Shown in pieces: positions 1-5,390 of a stretch of 5,402 bases of DNA (positions are counted from its first letter, which is position 1; every line of letters starts with the position of its first letter). A model generated the notes under the pieces. It was not told where the DNA came from. It did no database searches and saw only the letters and a program-made list of their open reading frames with translations. The translations under genes and the position numbers were made by a program. The DNA is from an uncultured Ruminococcus sp. (GTDB taxonomy: Bacteria > Bacillota > Clostridia > Oscillospirales > Ruminococcaceae). The stretch covers positions 1-5,402 of the forward strand of contig CALANW010000025.1 in NCBI GenBank assembly GCA_937926145.1, read 5' to 3'.

Positions 1-85
1 CGTAGGAAATTTAGTTTATGGTCGCGAAGAGAGAATTTGAGTGATCATTGACTATCGGAGTGGTGTGGAAACCCCGCGGCAGGTT
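1..85. repeat. Imperfect repeat, copy A (upstream of dapF)
   Basis: This is the first of two related copies; it may extend left beyond the window. It opens with CGTAGGAAAT (1-10) and GTTTATGGTCGCGAAGAGAG (14-33), both found again at 119-149. It continues with ACTATCGGA (51-59) and GCGGCAGGTT (76-85), matched by ACTATTGGA (153-161) and GCGGCAGATT (177-186). The order of the blocks is the same in both copies, so this is one diverged unit with an indel of about 14 bases in its middle, not chance matches. No open frame with a ribosome binding site crosses it. The family and function are not recognised. Confidence 0.7.
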
Positions 86-93
86 CGCGCTGC

Positions 94-118
94 GCTTCAC
101 TTCGTTTCGCTTTGTTTG
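94..118. repeat. Degenerate pentamer tract (RYYYY)5
   Basis: Five consecutive pentamers, GCTTC-ACTTC-GTTTC-GCTTT-GTTTG, each start with a purine followed by pyrimidines; the only exception is the final G. The tract fills the space between repeat copies A and B. The five-base period makes it unlikely to be coding. It may be part of the repeat family or slippage-derived filler. Confidence 0.5.
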
Positions 119-186
119 CGTAGGAAATGGTTTATGGTCGCGAAGAGAGTTTACTATTGGAACGTAGGAAAGCCTTGCGGCAGATT
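119..186. repeat. Imperfect repeat, copy B (upstream of dapF)
   Basis: This is the second copy of the unit at 1-85. The first 31 bases match copy A except that a single G (129) replaces TTA (11-13). The CGTAGGAAA start motif occurs again inside the copy at 163-171. It ends five bases before the probable dapF -35 hexamer, so the repeat abuts the promoter and could have been a site of insertion or duplication. Function is unknown. Confidence 0.7.
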
Positions 187-190
187 TTGC

Positions 191-221
191 TTGACAAATG
201 GATATGTTTCGCGGATATGGT
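191..221 (+). promoter_or_regulatory. Probable dapF-dapL promoter
   Basis: A perfect TTGACA -35 hexamer (191-196) lies 19 bases before TATGGT (216-221, 4 of 6 matches to TATAAT). The predicted transcript would start near 228 and leave a leader of roughly 35 bases before dapF. The spacer is longer than the ideal 17, so the -10 assignment is uncertain. The leader is too short for a lysine riboswitch. Confidence 0.4.
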
Positions 222-264
222 GTACTTTGATGAATCGATTATAATATTGTGAGGAAGTGTTTTT

Positions 265-1104
265 ATGCGCTTTACCAAAATGCAGGGAATTGGCAATGAC
301 TATATCTATGTCAACTGCTTCGAGGAAAAGGTTGATGATCCCGAAAAGGTTTCAATCAAGGTCAGCGATCGTCATTTCGGCATCGGCGGTGACGGACTGG
401 TGCTTATTATGCCGTCCGAAAAGGCTGATTTCCGAATGAGAATGTTCAACGCTGACGGTTCGGAGGGTATGATGTGCGGAAATGCGACGCGCTGCATCGG
501 CAAATACGTTTATGACAACAAGCTGACGGACAAGACGGAGATAACGCTTGAAACTAAGAGCGGCATCAAGTATCTGACGCTTCACCCTGAGAATGGTGTT
601 GTAAAGACGGTCGATGTTGACATGGGCGAGCCTATTCTTGTACCTAAGGATATCCCGATGTTAGCAAAGGGTGACAGCTTCATCAACAAGCCGATAGATG
701 TTAACGGAAAGAGCGTGAACATTACGGCGGTATCTATGGGAAATCCTCATGCGGTTGTTTTCACGAGCAAAATTGACGGACTTGATCTTGAAAAGATAGG
801 TCCTGATTATGAGAATGACCCTATCTTCCCGGAGCGTGTGAACACGGAATTCTGTGAGATAATCGATGGACACACTATTAAAATGCGAGTTTGGGAGCGT
901 GGTTCGGGTGAAACTTGGGCTTGCGGAACGGGAGCTTGTGCGACTGCGACGGCGGCTGTGCTGAACGGTTTCTGCAAAAAGGACGAGCCGATAACGCTGA
1001 AGCTTCGCGGCGGTGATCTTACGATAACATATCGCAGTGACAACAACCACATTATAATGAGCGGCCCTGCCGAAACGGTTTTTGACGGCGAGATAAAGCT
1101 TTGA
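265..1104 (+). CDS. dapF: Diaminopimelate epimerase DapF
   Basis: DapF is a PLP-independent cytosolic epimerase that converts LL-2,6-diaminopimelate to meso-diaminopimelate (EC 5.1.1.7), used for lysine synthesis and peptidoglycan cross-linking. The 279-residue product has the usual length. The N-terminal GIGNDY motif (8-13) and the two catalytic cysteines of the family are present: Cys71 in CGNATRC and Cys220 in ACGTGACAT, one in each pseudo-symmetric half. GNPH (159-162), RVN (191-193) and ER (211-212) match substrate-binding positions of the family. The ATG at 265 is preceded by AGGAAG (252-257) at 7 bases, which sets the start. The gene is followed after 21 bases by dapL on the same strand, and the two products catalyse consecutive steps. 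No truncation or frameshift is seen. The identification is secure. Confidence 0.97.
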   Translation: MRFTKMQGIGNDYIYVNCFEEKVDDPEKVSIKVSDRHFGIGGDGLVLIMPSEKADFRMRMFNADGSEGMMCGNATRCIGKYVYDNKLTDKTEITLETKSGIKYLTLHPENGVVKTVDVDMGEPILVPKDIPMLAKGDSFINKPIDVNGKSVNITAVSMGNPHAVVFTSKIDGLDLEKIGPDYENDPIFPERVNTEFCEIIDGHTIKMRVWERGSGETWACGTGACATATAAVLNGFCKKDEPITLKLRGGDLTITYRSDNNHIIMSGPAETVFDGEIKL

Positions 1105-1125
1105 TTTGAAAGGAAAGTGCTGAAA

Positions 1126-2334
1126 ATGGCTTATATAAATGAAAATTTTTTGAAGCTCAAAGAAAATTATCTTTTTATCGATATTGCAAAGAAGCTCAAT
1201 GCTTACCGTGAGGCTAATCCTGATAAGAAGCTTATCAGAATGGGTATTGGTGACGTAACAAGACCGCTTGCGCCGGTTGTTGTTGAGGCAATGAAAAAGG
1301 CTGCTGACGAAATGGGCAGACCCGAAACATTCCGCGGCTACGAGGACAGCGGCAAGGGTTATGATTTTCTTCGTGAAGCGATCTCGGGGTACTATAAGAA
1401 TTCTATCGGTGCAGACGTTTCGCCCGAGGAAATTCTTATAAGCGACGGTGCGAAGAGCGACTGCGGAAACATTGTTGATATTTTCAGCAGCAAGAACAAG
1501 ATCGTTATTACCGACCCTGCTTATCCTGTTTACGTTGACTCGAACACGATGAGCGGAAAAGAGATAATTTACGCTTCGTCCAATGAGGAGAACGGCTTTG
1601 CGGCAATGCCTGATGAGGACATTGACTGCGACATCATTTACCTTTGCTCGCCGAACAATCCGACGGGTTCGGTCTACACAAAGGAGCAGCTCAAGGTTTG
1701 GGTGGATTATGCAATCAGAAAGAATGCGATAATCATTTTCGACAGCGCTTACGAAGCATTTATCCGTGATAAGAGCCTTGTGAGAAGCATTTTCACGGTA
1801 GAGGGTGCAAGAAAATGCGCAATTGAGATATGCTCGCTTTCCAAGACGGCAGGCTTCACGGGAACGAGATGCGGCTACACGGTAATTCCTAAGGAACTTG
1901 AAGCTGTTACCGAATCGGGCGAAAGGGTCAACGTTGCGAAGATATGGTCAAGACGACAGGGAAGCAAGTTCAACGGCGTTTCCTATCCCGTTCAGAGGGC
2001 AGCTGAGGCTGTTTTCACCGAGGAGGGACAGAAGCAGACCCACGCCGACATTGACTATTATATGGAAAATGCGCGCATTATGAGCGAGACCTGCGAAGAG
2101 CTTGGGATCAAGTACACGGGCGGCAAGAACTCGCCGTACATTTGGCTGAAATGTCCGAACGGAATGGGCAGCTGGGAGTTTTTTGACTATCTTCTTCATG
2201 AAATTCAGGTTGTCGGAACTCCGGGCGAGGGCTTTGGTCCGAACGGCAAGGGTTGGTTCAGACTGACAGCTTTCGGCACAAAAGAAAACACTATTGAGGC
2301 AATGGAAAGACTAAAAAAGCTTTTGAAGAAGTAA
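1126..2334 (+). CDS. dapL: LL-diaminopimelate aminotransferase DapL
   Basis: DapL is a PLP-dependent class I/II aminotransferase (EC 2.6.1.83). It converts L-2,3,4,5-tetrahydrodipicolinate plus glutamate directly to LL-diaminopimelate, bypassing the succinylase and acetylase branches. The 402-residue product starts with the family-typical INENFLKLKENYLF. It carries GIGDVTRPL (41-49), the NNPTG loop (177-181), the FDSAYEAF cofactor strand with Asp206, and the Schiff-base lysine Lys240 in SLSKTAGFTG. FRLTAF (378-383) supplies the C-terminal arginine that binds the substrate carboxylate in fold-type I enzymes. I chose ATG 1126: a GTG at 1117 in the same frame lies only two bases after AGGA (1111-1114), too close, and known DapL proteins begin near MAxINEN. 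The gap from dapF is 21 bases with no terminator, so the two genes are very likely one transcript. A hairpin terminator follows at once. Confidence 0.96.
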   Translation: MAYINENFLKLKENYLFIDIAKKLNAYREANPDKKLIRMGIGDVTRPLAPVVVEAMKKAADEMGRPETFRGYEDSGKGYDFLREAISGYYKNSIGADVSPEEILISDGAKSDCGNIVDIFSSKNKIVITDPAYPVYVDSNTMSGKEIIYASSNEENGFAAMPDEDIDCDIIYLCSPNNPTGSVYTKEQLKVWVDYAIRKNAIIIFDSAYEAFIRDKSLVRSIFTVEGARKCAIEICSLSKTAGFTGTRCGYTVIPKELEAVTESGERVNVAKIWSRRQGSKFNGVSYPVQRAAEAVFTEEGQKQTHADIDYYMENARIMSETCEELGIKYTGGKNSPYIWLKCPNGMGSWEFFDYLLHEIQVVGTPGEGFGPNGKGWFRLTAFGTKENTIEAMERLKKLLKK

Positions 2335-2372
2335 AAAATTTTCCCACGGAGATAATTTCCGTGGGAATTTTT
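2335..2372. terminator. Bidirectional terminator between dapL and flavin-protein gene
   Basis: A perfect 10-base-pair stem, TTCCCACGGA (2341-2350) with TCCGTGGGAA (2358-2367), closes a 7-base loop. TTTTT follows on the + strand (2368-2372). A run of six A (2333-2338) precedes the stem and reads as a T tract on the - strand. The same hairpin can therefore end dapL and the convergent gene whose stop codon is 2374-2372. The hairpin fills the whole spacer between the two genes. Confidence 0.9.
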
Positions 2373-2824
2373 CATATTCCGATGTATTGTTCAAATTTAT
2401 AGGTGTGCGTTTTGAAGTCAAAGCTTTCGATATAGGGAGAGCCGTTTTTATATATCCAGCGTTGTATATATGCAGGTTTTACGGCAAAAAGGCGTTCATT
2501 TTCAAGCGAAGTATAGGCATCGAACGAGCCTTTGAAGCATTCTTCAAAAACTTTGCAGAAGTCGGAATTTTTCAGCGGGTGACCTATCTCCTCGGCTTCG
2601 CCCTCGATCTGGATATTGTCTATACACAGGGCGACATTGCGGTTTTGTGTGAGCTGGCGGTACTTTCGGAAAGTATTATCCGTCTGAAAATAGAATATGC
2701 CGTTAATTTGGACGATGCACATCATTCGTGAGGAAACGATATTGTTTTCGGCTGTGGAAAGGACAGTTTTTCTGCCTTTTCCGAAATCATTCAGGAATGA
2801 GCGGTAATTTTCATCAAAGTTCAT
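2372..2824 (-). CDS. Pyridoxamine 5'-phosphate oxidase-family protein (flavin split barrel)
   Basis: The 150-residue product looks like a small member of the PNPOx-like FMN-binding split-barrel superfamily. The pattern is KTVLSTAENNIVSSRMM (19-35), a strand FYFQTD (44-49), the K/R-rich segment FRKYRQLTQNRNVALCID (52-69), then IEGEAEEI (73-80) and a late AVKPAYIQRW strand (114-123). In the superfamily the SSR and T...K/R regions contact FMN phosphate. The true substrate cannot be told: such proteins include general flavin or F420 reductases, heme-related proteins and orphans, and real vitamin B6 oxidases are longer. ATG 2824 is supported by AAAGGA (2838-2833) 8 bases upstream on the - strand. 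The gene lies downstream of the alcohol dehydrogenase gene in the same orientation but behind its hairpin, and no clear promoter of its own was found. Family assignment is by pattern, not by search. Confidence 0.8.
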   Translation of the reverse strand: MNFDENYRSFLNDFGKGRKTVLSTAENNIVSSRMMCIVQINGIFYFQTDNTFRKYRQLTQNRNVALCIDNIQIEGEAEEIGHPLKNSDFCKVFEECFKGSFDAYTSLENERLFAVKPAYIQRWIYKNGSPYIESFDFKTHTYKFEQYIGI

Positions 2825-2847
2825 TTTGTATATCCTTTTTAGCTTTT

Positions 2848-2889
2848 TAAAATATTAAGCCGCCGCAAGCGAAATTCCTGCGGCGGCTT
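2848..2889 (-). terminator. Terminator of the alcohol dehydrogenase gene
   Basis: AAGCCGCCGCA (2857-2867) pairs perfectly with TGCGGCGGCTT (2879-2889), an 11-base-pair GC-rich stem with an 11-base loop. Read on the - strand it comes just after the alcohol dehydrogenase stop codon (2913-2911) and is followed by AATATTTT (2856-2849), an interrupted T tract. On the + strand the following sequence TTTGGCGTTTTT is a weaker tail. It lies only 33 bases upstream of the flavin-protein start codon, so read-through would reach that gene. Confidence 0.8.
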
Positions 2890-2910
2890 TGGCGTTTTTA
2901 ATATGTACAA

Positions 2911-4128
2911 TTAGAAATCAACATCTGTATCGTAGTAGCAGCACTTAAGAAGCTTTTCCATTTCTTCCTGTGACGGCTGACGTGGGTTCGAGCCTGTGCA
3001 TGCATCGCCGATAGCGTTCTTTGCGATCTCGGGAAGTCTTTCTAGGAAGATGTTCTCGGGAACGAAGCCCTGCTCTGTCGGATAGCTGTCTGCGCCGTAA
3101 TTCTTGATGCAGTGAGGAATTTTGAGCTTATCGTTCATTCCTCTGAGGAACTCTATGAGGAGCTTTACCTTTTCATCATCGTTTGCTCCGCCGAGGTGCA
3201 TATAATCCGCAATTACGCCGTAACGCTTCTTAGCGGTCGGGTCTTTTGCGTTGAATGCGATAACTTTTGGGAGGTACATTGCGTTTGCTGCGCCGTGGAT
3301 AATATGTGCGCCGTAGTCAGCGAATGCTGCGCCTGTTTTATGAGCCATTGAGTGAACGATGCCGAGGAGGGCGTTCGAGAATGCCATACCTGCGAGGCAC
3401 TGGGCGTCGTGCATTCTGTCACGGGCAGCCATATCTCCGTTGTAAGAATCAACGAGGTCAGCTTGTATCATCTCGATAGCGTGGATAGCGAGAGGATCGG
3501 AATAGTTGCTGTTTGCGGTCGAAACGTAAGCCTCGACTGCGTGTGTGATGGCGTCCATACCTGTATGGGCAACAAGCTTCTGCGGCATTGTTTCAGCAAG
3601 GTCGGGGTCAACGATAGCAACATCGGGGGTTATCTCGAAATCGGCGATAGGGTACTTGATTCCCTTTGAATAGTCTGTAATGATGGAGAATGCGGTTACT
3701 TCGGTAGCCGTACCCGAGGTTGAAGAAATTGCACAGAATTTAGCTTTTTTACGAAGTTCAGGAATACCGAAAACCTTGCACATATCTTCAAATGTACAAT
3801 CGGGGTATTCATACTTTATCCACATTGCCTTTGCAGCGTCGATAGGTGAGCCGCCGCCGATAGCAACGATCCAGTCAGGTCCGAAGTCGAGCATAGCCTG
3901 TGCGCCCTTCATAACGGTTTCAACGGAGGGGTCGGGTTCTACGCCCTCATAGAGAGCAACTTCCATACCTGCCTGCTTAAGGTAATCTTCGGCTTTCTGG
4001 AGGAATCCGAAACGCTTCATTGAACCTCCGCCGACAACGATCATTGCCTTTTTGCCCTTAAAAGTTTTAAGGTTCTCGATTGCGCCTTTTCCGAAATACA
4101 GATCTCTTGGTAACGTAAATCTTGCCAT
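2911..4128 (-). CDS. Iron-containing (group III) alcohol dehydrogenase
   Basis: This is a 405-residue NAD(P)-dependent alcohol dehydrogenase of the Fe-ADH superfamily, a cytosolic enzyme interconverting aldehydes/ketones and alcohols, probably for redox balance in fermentation. The N-terminal LYFGKGA (10-16) and the nucleotide-binding GGGSPIDAAK (91-100) are typical. The metal site follows the family order: Asp192 and His196 in TGMDAITHAVEAY, His259 in VHSMAH (with His263), and His278 in HGAANA. The C-terminal CTGSNPR (377-383) is also conserved. VVGGGSMKR (31-39) has no acidic residue where FucO-type enzymes carry the NAD-selective Asp, hinting at NADPH use (inference). The substrate is undefined; butanol, lactaldehyde or 1,3-propanediol type activities are all possible. 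ATG 4128 was chosen because GGAGGA (4141-4136) lies 7 bases upstream. A TTG at 4143 in frame would put the SD inside the gene. A hairpin terminator follows, and its promoter lies in the divergent region. Confidence 0.93.
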   Translation of the reverse strand: MARFTLPRDLYFGKGAIENLKTFKGKKAMIVVGGGSMKRFGFLQKAEDYLKQAGMEVALYEGVEPDPSVETVMKGAQAMLDFGPDWIVAIGGGSPIDAAKAMWIKYEYPDCTFEDMCKVFGIPELRKKAKFCAISSTSGTATEVTAFSIITDYSKGIKYPIADFEITPDVAIVDPDLAETMPQKLVAHTGMDAITHAVEAYVSTANSNYSDPLAIHAIEMIQADLVDSYNGDMAARDRMHDAQCLAGMAFSNALLGIVHSMAHKTGAAFADYGAHIIHGAANAMYLPKVIAFNAKDPTAKKRYGVIADYMHLGGANDDEKVKLLIEFLRGMNDKLKIPHCIKNYGADSYPTEQGFVPENIFLERLPEIAKNAIGDACTGSNPRQPSQEEMEKLLKCCYYDTDVDF

Positions 4129-4156
4129 AACAAATTCCTCCAATTTTAAGTTAGAT

Positions 4157-4175
4157 TTTAATGATAAGCATTAAG
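4157..4175 (-). promoter_or_regulatory. Fur-box-like palindrome before alcohol dehydrogenase
   Basis: TTAATG-ATAAG-CATTAA (4158-4174) is a perfect 6+6 inverted repeat with a 5-base centre. Aligned to the classical 19-base Fur consensus (GATAATGATAATCATTATC) at 4157-4175 it matches 14 of 19 positions, including a run of nine (4159-4167). It lies about 30-45 bases upstream of the start codon. It would sit in the leader of the main promoter, or at the start site of a weaker alternative -10 (TATATA, 4182-4177). In AT-rich DNA this could be chance. Confidence 0.35.
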
Positions 4176-4238
4176 TTATATAAAGTGTAGAAAAAGTTTC
4201 CACAAAATATGGATTTTTTATACCTTTTCTATAAAACT

Positions 4239-4267
4239 ATTATAACACAAAAGTTAGGCAAAGTGAA
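4239..4267 (-). promoter_or_regulatory. Promoter of alcohol dehydrogenase
   Basis: On the - strand TTCACT (4267-4262, 4 of 6 to TTGACA), a 17-base spacer, then a perfect TATAAT (4244-4239) preceded by TG one base earlier, giving an extended -10 (TGTTATAAT). Transcription should begin near 4232 and produce a leader of about 104 bases ahead of the ATG at 4128. Confidence 0.7.
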
Positions 4268-4336
4268 ATGCTTTTATTGGAATATTATGTGCAGATTATG
4301 GAATAACACTTTTTTACGGTGAATTTTATTGTTTGC

Positions 4337-4365
4337 TTGACAAAAAAGAGAAAAAATGATACTAT
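4337..4365 (+). promoter_or_regulatory. Promoter of zinc-ribbon membrane protein gene
   Basis: A perfect TTGACA (4337-4342), exactly 17 bases of A-rich spacer, then TACTAT (4360-4365, 5 of 6 to TATAAT). This is the best sigma-A promoter in the window. The start should lie near 4372, giving a leader of about 100 bases before the ATG at 4472. Confidence 0.8.
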
Positions 4366-4471
4366 TAAGGCATATCGCACAGTTTTTACTTATATTTTAT
4401 ATGTATATATGGGAAAATCGGGAATATTCACGGTTTGATTGACAAAAAATTACGGAAGGAATGGCAAAAAT

Positions 4472-5305
4472 ATGAAATGTCCAAATTGCGGATTTGAAAA
4501 TGAAGAGGGCGCTGCGTTCTGCGGCGGCTGCGGAGAAGATCTTTCTTCGGAAAATATAATGAATGCGCTTGATGAAAGTGCGAAACAGACAGATGCAAAG
4601 GCTGAAAAAAGGTCGGGCAAAAAGAAAAAGCGTAAAGAAAAGGCTGTTGACGGCGGAGATACGGCTGTAAAGAAGTCAAAGGTAAAACCAGTACTTATTA
4701 CGGCAGCTGTTATTATAGTATTGGCGGCGGCTGCGATATTTGTGCTGATGAATATGCCGTCAGAGGGTGAAAAGGTACTGAAAAATGTACCGATCGGACG
4801 AAATCTTGCTTATGCAGAGGCGAAGACGGAAACAGACTTCACAAAAGTATCGAAATATGATGCTGTGAACAAGCTTGACGACTTTGACGATATTTGTGAG
4901 GGCAATCTTACGATAAAGATAGAGGGGGTAAGCTTCCCTGAATGGGCTATCTCGGTTTCGCTGGCGAATGATGAAACTATCGATTGTGTAACATATTATG
5001 ATTTTTCACAGCTCCAAAAGAACTGGAAAGGTCATCACAGTTCAAAAAAGATAGAGCTTACGGCTGTTGAGTACGGAATGAAGCGTAAGGCTGTTGACAG
5101 GGCGCTTGGTTTTACGCCGTATTCTATTATAAAGGGAATCGACAACACGGTGACAAATGTTTACAGATACTATTACAGTGATGAAACGAGCGGAAACGAT
5201 GTTGTATGCAATTATTGTGTTGTATTCAATGATGTTGACGAGAGTGTAAAGAATGTATATGTAAATGAATTGGACTATATTGGCTTTATGACATCGGTTG
5301 AATGA
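4472..5305 (+). CDS. Zinc-ribbon single-pass membrane protein, unknown function
   Basis: The specific gene is not recognised. The 277-residue product begins with a zinc ribbon: CPNC (Cys3, Cys6) and CGGC (Cys17, Cys20), with the sequence style of the Gram-positive 'zinc-ribbon domain' family. A charged, lysine-rich linker (about 34-72) follows, including GKKKKRKEK near 49-57, then one hydrophobic helix (about 73-93). The basic residues before the helix predict the ribbon inside and residues 94-277 outside the membrane. The outer part has two stretches with a similar ending, ISVSLANDETIDCVTYYDF (160-178) and YCVVFNDVDESVKNVYVNEL (248-267). The second is preceded by YGMKRKAVDRALGF (201-214), a G-x-x-x-x-x-V-x-x-x-L-G pattern seen in BamE/SmpA and BLIP-like domains (inference). 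ATG 4472 is chosen because the ribbon starts there and AAGGA (4456-4460) lies 11 bases upstream; a TTG at 4439 in frame lacks an SD. It may be a sensor or envelope-associated protein. Confidence 0.85.
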   Translation: MKCPNCGFENEEGAAFCGGCGEDLSSENIMNALDESAKQTDAKAEKRSGKKKKRKEKAVDGGDTAVKKSKVKPVLITAAVIIVLAAAAIFVLMNMPSEGEKVLKNVPIGRNLAYAEAKTETDFTKVSKYDAVNKLDDFDDICEGNLTIKIEGVSFPEWAISVSLANDETIDCVTYYDFSQLQKNWKGHHSSKKIELTAVEYGMKRKAVDRALGFTPYSIIKGIDNTVTNVYRYYYSDETSGNDVVCNYCVVFNDVDESVKNVYVNELDYIGFMTSVE

Positions 5306-5384
5306 TACTGTTTGTTTGATTTGCACATAAAGTGTGAAAAAAGTCGAAAAAAACCGAACAAAACATAGAACGCAGAAAAAACTA
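5306..5384. other. A-rich intergenic stretch, no gene seen
   Basis: This stretch follows the zinc-ribbon gene and is strongly A-rich on the + strand. The only fold noticed is a 4-base CACA/TGTG stem (about 5324-5336) followed by A rather than T, so it is not a convincing terminator for that gene. Confidence 0.4.
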
Positions 5385-5390
5385 TTGACA
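5385..5390 (+). promoter_or_regulatory. Possible -35 element of a promoter cut by the window end
   Basis: A perfect TTGACA lies 12 bases from the window end. A 17-base spacer would put the -10 at about 5408, outside the window, so it cannot be confirmed. The A-rich run before it (5325-5381) could act as an UP-like element. If real, it would drive a + strand gene or RNA starting just beyond the window. Confidence 0.35.

Larger units (their letters stand above)
4129..4471. other. Divergent intergenic control region
   Basis: This AT-rich stretch of 343 bases separates two divergent genes. It holds the - strand promoter (4267-4239), the + strand promoter (4337-4365), the Fur-like palindrome (4157-4175), a direct repeat TTAAGTTA (4146-4153 and 4171-4178), and a near-direct repeat TTATTGGAATA/TTATGGAATA (4274-4284 and 4296-4305) about two helical turns apart between the two promoters. 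Both leaders are about 100 bases long. I found no coding frame with a credible start and no recognised riboswitch motif. Confidence 0.6.

Noticed and set aside
41..244. 67-codon open frame from GTG upstream of dapF
   Set aside because: It has no ribosome binding site, crosses the repeat copies and the probable promoter, and its product resembles nothing I recognise.
240..245. Perfect TATAAT just before dapF
   Set aside because: There is no acceptable -35 at 16-18 bases (ATGGTG or TATGGT), and the transcript would start within the dapF ribosome binding site.
1..264. Lysine riboswitch in front of dapF
   Set aside because: The predicted leader is about 35 bases, far too short, and even the whole upstream region shows none of the L-box conserved blocks that I could recognise.
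661..1052. Long minus-strand frames inside dapF
   Set aside because: They are shadows of a secure coding gene, with no ribosome binding site and low-complexity, arginine/serine-rich products.
1117..1125. GTG start three codons upstream for dapL
   Set aside because: It begins only two bases after AGGA, and known DapL proteins begin near the later ATG (MAxINEN).
4129..4143. TTG start five codons upstream for the alcohol dehydrogenase
   Set aside because: The strong GGAGGA site would lie inside this extension and is ideally placed for the ATG at 4128.
4230..4244. PerR-box-like TTATAAT...TTTTAT over the alcohol dehydrogenase -10
   Set aside because: Most of the match is the -10 hexamer itself in AT-rich DNA; the second half-site is poor.
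4329..4343. TTGT...ACAA as a Rex redox operator near the divergent promoters
   Set aside because: The half-sites are spaced for 15 bases rather than the 18 of a Rex box and match only in the outer four bases.
4439..4471. TTG start eleven codons upstream for the zinc-ribbon protein
   Set aside because: No SD precedes it, and the SD at 4456-4460 lies inside the extension. The extra residues come before the usual M-x-C-P-x-C start. The TTGACA here has no -10 at the right distance.
5322..5340. Small CACA/TGTG hairpin as terminator of the zinc-ribbon gene
   Set aside because: The stem is only four pairs and is followed by A residues, not T.
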